Below are positions 41,969 to 49,759 of a stretch of DNA of 56,834 nucleotides, piece by piece. Source of the stretch: CAWDMN01 sp963803155 (lineage in GTDB: Bacteria > Acidobacteriota > Terriglobia > Versatilivoradales > Versatilivoraceae). A program made the translations under genes and the position numbers. The stretch spans positions 1 through 56,834 of the forward strand of contig CAWDMN010000042.1 of the NCBI GenBank assembly GCA_963803155.1, read 5' to 3'. The first letter of the stretch is position 1. Each line of letters begins with the position of its first letter. The notes under the pieces were generated by a model. The model did no database searches, was not told where the DNA came from, and saw nothing but the letters and a program-made list of their open reading frames with translations.

Positions 41969-42074
41969 CGACTTTTTTGGACGGGATGAATCGGCCAGCC
42001 CTCCTGGGATTTGTTTAGCTGTGCATTTAACCGGCACTTTCGAAATGCTGGAATCTTTCTTGGCATAGCATTTT

Positions 42075-42150
42075 AAACTACGAAATACGCGAAAATCACG
42101 AAAAGCAATGGGGGATAAAATTTCGCGCTTTTAGCGTTTTTCGTAGTTTC
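42075..42150. repeat. Imperfect long inverted repeat
   Basis: Left arm AAACTACGAAATACGCGAAA (42075 onward) and right arm ending TTTTTCGTAGTTTC (42150) are complementary over about 20 positions with two mismatches, separated by an AT-rich loop. Possibly a small non-autonomous element or terminator. Confidence 0.6.
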
Positions 42151-42268
42151 TTTTTCCGCGCCAACCATTGATTGACAGGCAAATTTGCCCTGATAATTCC
42201 AAGGAGCGTTCAAGATGAGACTAATCCATCCACGATTGATTTGAAGTATAAACTCATCATACAGGTTC

Positions 42269-42344
42269 CCGCTCGCACTTCGACAAGCTCAGTACGAGCG
42301 GAGGTTGGAATGCCGCTCATCCTGAGCCTGTCGAAGGATGAGCG
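42269..42344. repeat. REP-like element pair (BIME-type)
   Basis: Two related palindromic units in opposite orientation, 42269-42301 and 42312-42344. Each carries CCGCTC at one end, the core TTCGACA(A/G)GCTCAG or its complement in the middle, and GAGCG at the other end. This TTCGACAAGCTCAG-type repeat is widespread in bacterial intergenic DNA. Confidence 0.75.
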
Positions 42345-42495
42345 AAATCAGGGGATGGACTCCCTGTGGTGGATCGAAGCAACAGACTCATCATGAAAGC
42401 TCATTGGAATAAGTTGATATTAAGGGTGTTTTCAGGCAATTTTGCCCGGTGCCAATTTCATGGCAATTGGTCTCGATAAAAGAAATTTAAGGGAT

Positions 42496-43352
42496 ATGCC
42501 CGTGCAGAGTCAAGAAGCAAAAATCAAAATCCTGGAACAAATCCGCCAGGTAATGCGCCTGCACCATTACTCCATTCACACCGAACGGACCTACCTGGAT
42601 TGGATCAAACGCTATATTGCCTTCCATCGCATAAAGTCGCGGGACGATCTGGCGGAGGGAGAAAAGCCTTTCTCACTCACTTGGCCGTCGATGAACAGGT
42701 GGCTGCTGCCACTCAGAACCAGGCGATGAATGCCTTGGTGTTTCTATACAAGAGGGTCCTCGAACAGCCTTTGAACGAAACCATTAATGCAGTCAGGGCG
42801 GAAAAGAAACTGCATGTGCCCGTCGTCCTGACCCGCGAGGAGGTGATGAAGGTCATCCCGCTGCTGGAGGGGATGCCTCAACTGGCGATGAAACTGCTTT
42901 ACGGCAGCGGCTTGCGAATCATGGAGGCCGTCCGGCTGCATGTGCAGGATTTGGATTATGCCATGAGGCAGATTACGGTGCGCTCCGGCAAAGGCGACAA
43001 GGACCGGGTGACGACCTTCCCGGCTTCCATCATTCCGCTGCTGGAAAATCATCTGGCGAAAGTGAAAGTACTACACGAGCGTGACCTGGCCAAAGGCCAT
43101 GGCGAGGGGTATCTGCCTTACGCACTCAGCCGCAAGTATCCGGGCGCCGGAAAAGAATAGGGATGGCAGTATATCTTCCCCTCCCGTGATTTGTCGGCCG
43201 ATCCGCTCGCCGGTATGGTGCGGCGCCATCATGTGGATCCTAGCGTGATCAACAAGGCCATCCGGGCAGCGGCGCGCCGGGCCGGATTGACCAAACAGAT
43301 CAGTTCCCACACTTTCCGCCACAGCTTTGCCAGGCTTGCTGAGACGTCCTGA
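42496..43352 (+). pseudogene. intI: Integron integrase IntI, inactivated
   Basis: Tyrosine recombinase beginning RQVMRLHHYSIHTERTYLDW. After a frame change near 42662 (A-rich tract) it continues AFLTHLAVDEQVAAATQNQA and the Arg-box LLYGSGLRIMEAVRLHVQDL. The integron-specific segment YLPYALSRKYPGAGKE is followed by TAG (43158-43160) where relatives have Trp, then GWQYIFPSRDLSADP and the HxxR box SSHTFRHSFA. It stops at 43350 before the LLGH region and the catalytic Tyr, so the end is lost. Three independent lesions make it non-functional. Oriented divergently from the cassettes, as in typical integrons. Confidence 0.92.
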
Positions 43353-43548
43353 GAGCAGGCCGCCTCCATCATCCCCGTTTTATTGTTTCGTCGTGCCAGC
43401 CACGCTGGCATGTTTAGCTCTTGTCTATTACCGGTTCCATCATGGATCGGGTGGTTGAATCTGGAGTGCGGCGGCCTGACGCCGCCTGATGACCGTGCGT
43501 GGAAGTGCCGACACCCGGGCGAACTCCAACGCAGAGCAGATTGTCCAT
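43353..43548. other. Spacer with small hairpins between intI and phoB
   Basis: Contains GCCAGCCACGCTGGCATGT (43395-43413), which recurs with one change at 52177-52195, and a GCGGCG-GCCTGA-CGCCGC hairpin near 43470-43487 that could terminate phoB transcription. No gene. Confidence 0.5.
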
Positions 43549-44286
43549 TTACGAATGGGTTGGGATGGACTGGACGGGAGCCGCGGCGAGAGTGGTGGGG
43601 GAGCCATCAAATCGGTAGCCCACGCCAATGATGGTGGCAATGTGTGTTTCCGCCCAGGCTCCAAGTTTTTTCCGGAGCCGCCGAATATGGACGTCAACCG
43701 TGCGGGATTCGCCGTAGTAGTTATATCCCCAAACGGCATCCAGAATCTTGTCGCGAGTAAGGACTCTGCCACTGTTTTGGATCAGCAGACGCAAAAGATT
43801 GAACTCTTTGACGGTCAAGGATAGTTCTTGTCCCTCCAAGCGGAGGATGTAATCTTCAAAATGAATGAAAAGCCTGCCGTCATCATAGAATTGAGGCAGG
43901 CCGGATTCGATATCCTTCCGCCGCAAGGCCGCGCGAATTCGGGCAATCAATTCCCGGACTCCGAAGGGTTTGGTGATGTAATCGTCCGCCCCCAATTCCA
44001 GGCCCAACACTTTATCGGACTCGCTGGAACGAGCGGTGAGGATGAGGATGGGAATCTGCCGGGTCTGTTCATCTTTGCGGATCTGCCGACAGACTTCGAA
44101 GCCGTTGAGCCCGGGCAGTCCAATGTCGAGCAAAATCAGGTGCGGATGAGTCTCGAGCGCCATGGCCAGCCCGCTATCGCCGCTCTGGGCGCTGATCACC
44201 GAAAATCCTTTCTCCTTCTCCAAATTGTAGCGTAGCGCTTCGACAATGTCTTTGTCGTCTTCAATGATAAGAATTCGTTTGATCAT
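43549..44286 (-). CDS. phoB: PhoB-type response regulator
   Basis: 245 residues: receiver domain (ILIIEDDKDIVEALRYNLEK with acidic Asp pair, phospho-Asp in LILLDIGLPGLNG, Thr in ILTARSS, Lys in YITKPFG) and an OmpR-type winged helix (LTVKEFNLLRLLIQNSGRVL; SRTVDVHIRRLRKKLG; GVGYRF). Last gene of the leftward phosphate regulon, 127 bases after phoU. It should be phosphorylated by the PhoR kinase at 52271 and act on the Pho box upstream of pstS. Confidence 0.93.
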   Translation of the reverse strand: MIKRILIIEDDKDIVEALRYNLEKEKGFSVISAQSGDSGLAMALETHPHLILLDIGLPGLNGFEVCRQIRKDEQTRQIPILILTARSSESDKVLGLELGADDYITKPFGVRELIARIRAALRRKDIESGLPQFYDDGRLFIHFEDYILRLEGQELSLTVKEFNLLRLLIQNSGRVLTRDKILDAVWGYNYYGESRTVDVHIRRLRKKLGAWAETHIATIIGVGYRFDGSPTTLAAAPVQSIPTHS

Positions 44287-44413
44287 GGGACTGGCAATCC
44301 AGATTTCAACGGATATTGGTTGATTAATTTGTTTGCATCTTCATTCATATCGCCGTCATTATACTCCCTTCCAGGCGCCAATTGGACCATCAAAGAAGCG
44401 GCCTTTCGGCTGA

Positions 44414-45088
44414 TTACGGAGCGATTTTCTCTTCCGCGTGGTGGCGCACGTCCCGGCCTTGGATGACATAAATAATATCCTCCGCAATATTGGTGGCATG
44501 GTCCCCAATCCGTTCCAGGCTCCGGGAGATGAGAAGCATATCCAAAGAAAGCTGCACCCGCTGAGGGTGTTTGATCATGTGGGCAATCAACTCCCCGAAG
44601 ATTTGATCGCGGCAACGGTCGACCTCATCGTCCCGCACCAGAATTTCGCGGGCCAGCGCTGCATCTTGGCGTACAAAGGCATCCAATGCATCTTTCAACA
44701 TCCGTTGGGCCATCCCCGCCATTTGTGGAATATCGACCAGTAGCCTTTGCTCAGGCAGCGTCAGGATGGAAAGAACTCTCTCCGCGATATTGGTAGCCTG
44801 ATCACCCATTCGCTCCAAGTCGCTATTAATCTTTATGGCGGAAGTGATCATGCGCAGATCCACGGCCATTGGCTGTTGCAGGGCTAGCAGTTGAAGCGCC
44901 AAATCGTCAATATCAATTTGCATTTGGTTGATCTGGGGCTCAATTTGCACAATGACCTCTGAGGCCATTTTATCGTCGCGATTCTTCAGCCCTTCGATGC
45001 TCAAACCAATCGCGCGCTCGACCAAACTCCCCATATAAAGCAGGCGCTCTTTCAAGTCTTGAATTTTTTCTTCGAAATGGCGTTGCAT
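44414..45088 (-). CDS. phoU: Phosphate-specific transport regulator PhoU
   Basis: 224 residues from the ATG at 45088 (TTGGAGCTAAC upstream); the longer frame to 45193 is only translated heptamer repeat. Two tandem three-helix PhoU domains are seen, with the conserved metal motifs MASEVIVQIEPQINQMQIDI, then INSDLERMGDQATNIAERVL and, in the second half, SRSLERIGDHATNIAEDIIY. PhoU links the Pst transporter to PhoR signalling. Confidence 0.93.
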   Translation of the reverse strand: MQRHFEEKIQDLKERLLYMGSLVERAIGLSIEGLKNRDDKMASEVIVQIEPQINQMQIDIDDLALQLLALQQPMAVDLRMITSAIKINSDLERMGDQATNIAERVLSILTLPEQRLLVDIPQMAGMAQRMLKDALDAFVRQDAALAREILVRDDEVDRCRDQIFGELIAHMIKHPQRVQLSLDMLLISRSLERIGDHATNIAEDIIYVIQGRDVRHHAEEKIAP

Positions 45089-45111
45089 GTTAGCTCCAAA
45101 AGCGTTCTGTC

Positions 45112-45148
45112 GTGGATAGTGAATAGTGGATAGTGGATAGTGAATAGC
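45112..45148 (-). repeat. Heptamer tandem repeat, GATAGTG type
   Basis: Five units of a 7-base repeat alternating GTGGATA and GTGAATA, ending 24 bases upstream of the phoU start codon. The complementary unit CACTATC is repeated at 45342-45390, so the arrays could pair with each other in RNA. Confidence 0.88.
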
Positions 45149-45285
45149 AGGCAGCAGGCAATTTTTCACCCTCCACTGATGGTAAAGGGGCATCCGACGA
45201 AGGATTTGACGATCGCCTCATTTAGGTCTCTCTCTCAATCGTAAAGAAGCGGAAAGTTGGTTTGGGGCAAACACGGCCCACGGTC

Positions 45286-45390
45286 CATTATTCACTCGTC
45301 CCTGGCCACTCGTTACTCGTCACTAACAACTTATCAACGATCACTATCCACTATCCACTATTCACTATTCACTATCCACTGTCCACTGTC
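45286..45390 (-). repeat. Heptamer tandem repeat, CACTATC type
   Basis: Seven clear 7-base units at 45342-45390 (CACTATC, CACTATT, CACTGTC variants) preceded in phase by about eight decayed units (CACTCGT, TACTCGT, CACTAAC) back to 45286. It ends one base before the pstB stop codon, filling the pstB-phoU gap. Confidence 0.85.
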
Positions 45391-46230
45391 TCATCCAAAC
45401 CTCCCGGTAATATAATCCTCCGTTTCCTTCTTGGCCGGGGTGGTGAACATTTTTGAGGTCACGTCAAACTCAATGAGTTGGCCCATGTAGAAAAAGGCGG
45501 TGAAGTCTGAAACTCGCGCGGCTTGCTGCATGTTGTGCGTGACAATGATAATGGTATAGCGTTTCTTGAGTTCGAAAATCAGCTCTTCAATCTTGGCGGT
45601 GGAAATAGGGTCCAAGGCTGAAGCCGGTTCATCCATCAACAGGACGTCCGGTTTCACTGCCAGGGAACGTGCGATGCAGAGCCGCTGCTGCTGCCCTCCG
45701 GAGAGGGAGAGCGCGGACCGATGCAGGCGATCCTTGACCTCTTCCCAAAGAGCCGCGTCTTGCAAGCTCTTTTCCACAAGGTCATCCAACTCGGATTTTT
45801 TCCGGGTATATCCGTTCACCCTCACTCCATAAGCCACATTATCAAATATGGATTTGGGGAAAGGGTTTGACTTTTGAAAAATCATCCCCACTTTGCGGCG
45901 CAGCAGGATCGGGTCCACTCCTTTACCGTAAATATCTTCTCCATCCAGCAGAATCTGCCCTTCCAGCCGGCTGCCGGCGATCAGGTCGTTCATCCGGTTT
46001 AAAGTCCGCAGAAAGGTGGATTTCCCGCATCCGGAAGGGCCGATCAATGCCGTAATCCTCTTGGGGCGGATTTCCAAATTGATTTCGCGCAAGGCTATAG
46101 TCTTCCCATAATAAAAATTAACTTGGCGGGAAGTGACTTTGAAGGGAGAATCACTCAATTCCAGTGTTCCCGCCGCGGGTCTTGCAGTTTGGCGTATGTC
46201 CAAAGGATTGCTTTTTTGCACGACGATCAT
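45391..46230 (-). CDS. pstB: Phosphate ABC transporter ATP-binding protein PstB
   Basis: 279 residues. Walker A GPSGCGKSTFLRTLNRMND, Q-loop MIFQKSNPFPKSIFDNVAYG, signature LSGGQQQRLCIARSLA, Walker B LLMDEPASALDPIST, H-loop VTHNMQQA. The NRMNDL and FPKSIFDNV segments are specific to PstB. AGGAGGAGCC precedes the ATG. Powers phosphate uptake with PstA and PstC. Confidence 0.96.
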   Translation of the reverse strand: MIVVQKSNPLDIRQTARPAAGTLELSDSPFKVTSRQVNFYYGKTIALREINLEIRPKRITALIGPSGCGKSTFLRTLNRMNDLIAGSRLEGQILLDGEDIYGKGVDPILLRRKVGMIFQKSNPFPKSIFDNVAYGVRVNGYTRKKSELDDLVEKSLQDAALWEEVKDRLHRSALSLSGGQQQRLCIARSLAVKPDVLLMDEPASALDPISTAKIEELIFELKKRYTIIIVTHNMQQAARVSDFTAFFYMGQLIEFDVTSKMFTTPAKKETEDYITGRFG

Positions 46231-46375
46231 TGGCTCCTCCTTGGCCTCATTGATTTCCGCACCGCGGCAAGGATGAATCCGATTTTATTTCCTTCCGCCG
46301 CACCTCCAGCCATCCAATTCGAATCCATATCTGATGCCCCCTTTCGCGCTTCACCGGTTCAGCTGACTCCTTTTT

Positions 46376-47272
46376 TTAGAGCTGTTTCAACCGCCCTCTT
46401 ACGTGGCTTCGAATGAAAATGGCGAGCAGGTTCAAGAGGAAAGTCAAAGCCAATAAAACGAAAACCGTCGAATATAGAATCGGCTTAGTGGCTTCCACGT
46501 CTGGGGATTGAGTGGACAATACATAAATGTGATACCCCAGCTGCATGAACTGCGAATTTAGATGGGTCGGAAGCGATGGCAAGAAATAGGCGGCTCCGGT
46601 AAAGAGCACGGGAGCTACTTCTCCCGCGCCCCGGCTGACCGCCAGAATGCCTCCCGTCATGATGCCTGGAAGAGCCTGGGGAAGGACGGTCCGCAAGATC
46701 GTCTGATGCTTAGTGGCGCCCAAGGCCAGGCTGGCTTCCCGCAATTCATTAGGGATGGCACGCAAGGTGTCTTCCGTCGTCAAAATCACCACGGGGAGCG
46801 TCAAGACTGCCATGGTTAAGGCCGCCCACAAGATGGCCGGTTGTCCAAAAACCAGTTTGCCGCCATATAAAATCTTGTCGATGCTTCCGCCGGCAAATTG
46901 TACAAAGAAACCGAGCCCGAAAAGACCGAAAACAATTGAGGGAACTCCGGCCAGGTTGCTTACCGCCATCCGCGTGATCTTGTAAAAAAAAGAAGTTTTG
47001 GAGCTATATTCATGCAAATAAATGGCCACCATGACCCCGATGGGGACCACGGCAATGGTCATGATCAAAACTAAAAGCATCGTTCCGTAAATCGCCGGAA
47101 AGATGCCGCCGGCCGTCATTCCGTGGTCAGGCGCGGCAGTGAGGAATTCCCAGCTCAAACGATCTTTACCGTAATAAAAAATGTTCCCCAAAATCAGGAC
47201 CAGCATCAACACGATGAGAAAAGTCGAGGCAGCGGTAAGGAAGTAAAATATTTTTCCTGAAAGTTCTTTCAT
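46376..47272 (-). CDS. pstA: Phosphate ABC transporter permease PstA
   Basis: 298 residues with six membrane segments. Diagnostic segments are GGIFPAIYGTMLLVLIMTIA, AGVPSIVFGLFGLGFFVQF and the EAA loop IPNELREASLALGATKHQTI. No Shine-Dalgarno sequence is visible: the eight bases before the ATG are CTAAAAAG, and immediately upstream is a heptamer array. Translation may therefore depend on coupling to pstC or on the repeat region. Confidence 0.95.
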   Translation of the reverse strand: MKELSGKIFYFLTAASTFLIVLMLVLILGNIFYYGKDRLSWEFLTAAPDHGMTAGGIFPAIYGTMLLVLIMTIAVVPIGVMVAIYLHEYSSKTSFFYKITRMAVSNLAGVPSIVFGLFGLGFFVQFAGGSIDKILYGGKLVFGQPAILWAALTMAVLTLPVVILTTEDTLRAIPNELREASLALGATKHQTILRTVLPQALPGIMTGGILAVSRGAGEVAPVLFTGAAYFLPSLPTHLNSQFMQLGYHIYVLSTQSPDVEATKPILYSTVFVLLALTFLLNLLAIFIRSHVRGRLKQL

Positions 47273-47280
47273 CTTTTTAG

Positions 47281-47336
47281 GTGTCAGTGGTCAGGTGTCA
47301 GGTGCCAGGTGTTAGGGGTCGGTGGTCAGGGTTCAG
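47281..47336 (-). repeat. Heptamer tandem repeat, GTGTCAG type
   Basis: Eight consecutive 7-base units (GTGTCAG, TGGTCAG, GTGCCAG, GTGTTAG and variants) ending eight bases before the pstA start codon, where a ribosome-binding site would be expected. Confidence 0.9.
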
Positions 47337-47506
47337 AAAGTTGGTCGCAGTGGCGAAGTGCAAGTCGGGGTTTGAGGTAGGGAACTGCGGCGTGAGACCG
47401 CAACTGATCTCTTGCGCCCACTGCTTGTAGCGGAACACAAAGTCGATTCCCAGCATTAGCCAACACTGCCCTGCGCTTCCGTCACTCGAACCCTGCACTA
47501 TAACCT
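47337..47506. other. Middle of the pstC-pstA gap
   Basis: About 170 bases between two heptamer arrays. No gene, hairpin or promoter was recognised. Confidence 0.4.
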
Positions 47507-47583
47507 CATCCTAAATACCTCATCCTTCATCCTTCATCCCTCATCCTTCATCCCTCATCCTTCATCCTTCATCCTTCATCCTT
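47507..47583 (-). repeat. Heptamer tandem repeat, CATCCTT type
   Basis: Nine near-perfect 7-base units (CATCCTT with two CATCCCT) at 47521-47583 plus two decayed units in phase before them. Starts five bases after the pstC stop codon. Confidence 0.92.
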
Positions 47584-47587
47584 CCAA

Positions 47588-48586
47588 TCACACTCCCATC
47601 ATCCTGCGCTTCAAATAATTCACAACCCAATCCCCCAGAAAATTAATAAAAAAAGTCACCAAGAACAAAGTCACACCCAGGAAAAAGAGCACATGATAAT
47701 GGGAGCTGCCGAAAACCACCTCACCCAATTCGGCTGCAATCGTGGCGGAAACGGTTCGCACCGAGTCGGCAAGATTCCAGGAGGCAATGGCTGCGTTGCC
47801 CGAAGCCATCAAGACAATCATGGTTTCCCCGATGGCGCGTCCAAATCCGAGCACCATGGCGGCGAAGATTCCCGGCAAGGCAGCAGGCAAGACCACGAAC
47901 AGAGCAGTTTTCCAAGGGGATACGCCGAGCGCCAGGGAAGCTTCCCGGTAGGTTTGAGGCACGGCCGTCAACGCATCCTCGCACACCGTGTATATGACCG
48001 GAAGGATGGCCAAACCCATGGCAATGCCGGCATTGAGGGCATTCAAGCGATAATCCAAATTGAAGGTGTTCTGCAGCCAGGAGGCAAGCACGATCAACGC
48101 TAAGAAGCCGAGGACCACGGAAGGAATGCCGGCCAGCAGTTCAATCACCGGCTTGATAATTTCTCTTAGCCGAGGAGGAGCAAACTCCGCGGTGTAGATG
48201 GCCGCCGCAACGGCTAGGGGGGCGGCAAACATCAAGGCAATCCAGGTGACCTTCAAAGTGCCCACGAACAAAGGGACGATACTATATTTTGGGACCTCGG
48301 AAACGGGTTGCCAAAAATAGGGCAACGGGGCATCCTCAGTCCCATAATGCTGGGGAAGAAAGATTAGGCCCAGATTGGCTTCCTTCTTGATTTCTTTGTC
48401 AAAAAAGATGGGGAGAGATTCTTTGCCGACATAAATAAAAATCAGCAGGATGATGGCAATGGCACTCAAGGCATGGAATTGGATAATCTTGCTAAAAATC
48501 AAGTCGCGCAGACGAGCTCCACTCAACGTCCCTTTCAATGGAGTGGGAATCGTATTGGCTGTATGGAGTTCTGTTTGTGCGTTCAT
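47588..48586 (-). CDS. pstC: Phosphate ABC transporter permease PstC
   Basis: 332 residues with six membrane segments after a hydrophilic N-terminus. Typical segments: FVGTLKVTWIALMFAAPLAV, LAGIPSVVLGFLALIVLASW, the EAA loop VPQTYREASLALGVSPWKTA, and GFGRAIGETMIVLMASGNAA. A periplasmic loop of about 50 residues after the first segment is normal for the longer PstC form. GGAGTACATT precedes the ATG. Confidence 0.95.
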   Translation of the reverse strand: MNAQTELHTANTIPTPLKGTLSGARLRDLIFSKIIQFHALSAIAIILLIFIYVGKESLPIFFDKEIKKEANLGLIFLPQHYGTEDAPLPYFWQPVSEVPKYSIVPLFVGTLKVTWIALMFAAPLAVAAAIYTAEFAPPRLREIIKPVIELLAGIPSVVLGFLALIVLASWLQNTFNLDYRLNALNAGIAMGLAILPVIYTVCEDALTAVPQTYREASLALGVSPWKTALFVVLPAALPGIFAAMVLGFGRAIGETMIVLMASGNAAIASWNLADSVRTVSATIAAELGEVVFGSSHYHVLFFLGVTLFLVTFFINFLGDWVVNYLKRRMMGV

Positions 48587-48619
48587 AATGTACTCCGTCT
48601 ATCTAAAGCCATTTCAGGT

Positions 48620-48638
48620 GGGAGTCTGACGGACTCCC
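48620..48638 (-). terminator. Hairpin between pstS and pstC
   Basis: Perfect 7-bp stem GGGAGTC/GACTCCC with a five-base loop, 26 bases after the pstS stop and 34 bases before pstC. No T tract follows, so it is more likely an attenuator or mRNA 3' stabiliser giving excess pstS over pstC than a full terminator. Confidence 0.55.
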
Positions 48639-48663
48639 GCAAAATAGCGAGGGCCGGGCCACC

Positions 48664-49542
48664 TTATCGAGACTTCTTGGGCGCTGCTTTGGCAGGGGGG
48701 CTCTTTTTGGGAAGCGGGTAATAACCCACCTCTTCCACCAGCTTTTGTCCCTCCGAACCCAAAACCCAATTCTTGATTTTTAACAATTCACCGGATGGTT
48801 CTCCCGCAACGTACCAGTAAAGAAAGCGGCTGATCGGATATTGTCCGCTAATCACCATTTCCATCGTGGGCGCAAAGGGGACAGCGGCAAGGTCTTTCTT
48901 AATCTGGAGTGCCTTTACCACTTTGCCGTAAGCAATGCCCCCATAGCCAATGGATCTAATATCTTTGGCAACGGCATTAATGATGGCGGCTGTGCCCGGC
49001 AAAGCCTGCACCGTGGGCGGGAAATCTGAGTTAGCCAACACATGTTCCTTAAAATAAGCATAAGTCCCGGAACTATTTTCGCGCCCATAAGCGATGATTT
49101 TTCCGGGATTCCCTCCGACTTCTTTCCAATCTTTGATTCTGCCCAGGTAAATATTCTTGAGCTGGTCAAGCGTGAGAGCCTTGATTGGGTTGGAGGAATG
49201 AACATAAATGGCCAAGCCATCCACCGCGACGGCAATTTCCACGGCCGGCTTTCCCCGTTTGGCCTGCAAATCAGCCTTTTCTTTTTCCTTCATGGGACGA
49301 GAGGCTTCACAAATGTCCGTCGAGCCATTGATCAGTGCGGCAATCCCGACTCCGCTGCCGCCACCGGTCACTTGAATCTGAGTCCCAGGATTTTTCTTCA
49401 TGTATGTTTCCGCCCATTTCTGACCCAAAAGCACCATGGTGTCGGAGCCTTTGATCGTGATCGGCTGATTTTGGGCAAAGAGGGTTCCCCCCCAAACTCC
49501 AACCACCGTTCCGACATTAAAGAGCCTTCTCAATAATTTCAT
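48664..49542 (-). CDS. pstS: Periplasmic phosphate-binding protein PstS
   Basis: 292 residues from the ATG at 49542 (AAGGAGAAAACA upstream); earlier in-frame codons overlap the Pho box. Signal peptide 1-23. Phosphate-binding motifs: ITIKGSDTMVLLGQKWAETY, VTGGGSGVGIAALINGSTDI, and YGRENSSGTYAYFKEHVL. C-terminus is Lys/Pro/Ala rich. Belongs to the PBP_like_2 branch of phosphate receptors. Confidence 0.95.
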   Translation of the reverse strand: MKLLRRLFNVGTVVGVWGGTLFAQNQPITIKGSDTMVLLGQKWAETYMKKNPGTQIQVTGGGSGVGIAALINGSTDICEASRPMKEKEKADLQAKRGKPAVEIAVAVDGLAIYVHSSNPIKALTLDQLKNIYLGRIKDWKEVGGNPGKIIAYGRENSSGTYAYFKEHVLANSDFPPTVQALPGTAAIINAVAKDIRSIGYGGIAYGKVVKALQIKKDLAAVPFAPTMEMVISGQYPISRFLYWYVAGEPSGELLKIKNWVLGSEGQKLVEEVGYYPLPKKSPPAKAAPKKSR

Positions 49543-49577
49543 TGTTTTCTCCTTGCCACTGAACTTTACGGTGAGCC

Positions 49578-49616
49578 TGTAAAATTGAAATGAAATCCGT
49601 GTTAACTTCGTGTTAA
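49578..49616 (-). promoter_or_regulatory. Pho box upstream of pstS
   Basis: On the minus strand four hexamers recur with exact 11-base periodicity: TTAACA (49616-49611), TTAACA (49605-49600), TTCATT (49594-49589) and TTTACA (49583-49578). This matches the TT(A/T/C)ACA-N5 arrangement of PhoP/PhoB operators. A TAAAGT about 17 bases downstream may be the -10 element. Confidence 0.75.
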
Positions 49617-49759
49617 TTCTGGAGGGCGGAGCCGCGATAAAGAGAGACCGTGAAAGCCTCATCAATTCAGGAATCTTGAAGAGTAAATCGTGGTAAAATA
49701 TCTGCATTGTATCAGTCCAGAGTCACCGACAGTGGAATTTGGGGAGGGGGGAAATAACC

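Larger units (their letters stand above)
41969..42495. other. Region between first attC and intI; attI expected here
   Basis: 527 bases with no protein-like frame. It contains an imperfect inverted repeat (42075-42150) and a REP-like pair (42269-42344). attI and the cassette promoter should be in this interval by analogy with other integrons, but no core site could be assigned with confidence. Confidence 0.5.
30475..43352 (-). mobile_element. Sedentary chromosomal integron: cassette array plus inactivated integrase
   Basis: Fourteen cassettes, all transcribed leftwards, each ending in an attC-like site, and a divergently oriented integron integrase pseudogene at the right. This is the canonical integron order (intI, attI region, cassettes). 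Thirteen sites are recognisable as two-ended attC sites by GTTRRRY/RYYYAAC-type ends and paired arms with one or two unpaired bases; one of them is interrupted by a MITE-like insertion. A further one or two are degenerate or half sites. Cassettes hold one gene, or a toxin-antitoxin pair, each usually with its own ribosome-binding site. attI was not pinpointed. Confidence 0.9.

Noticed and set aside
42172..42396. Plus-strand frame through the REP-like pair
   Set aside because: The peptide is the usual SFDKLSTSG-type translation of this repeat and has no family.
45089..45193. N-terminal extension of PhoU with repeated HYPLSTIHYP-like peptide
   Set aside because: The extra codons are the translated heptamer array; the ATG at 45088 has the ribosome-binding site and matches the family start.
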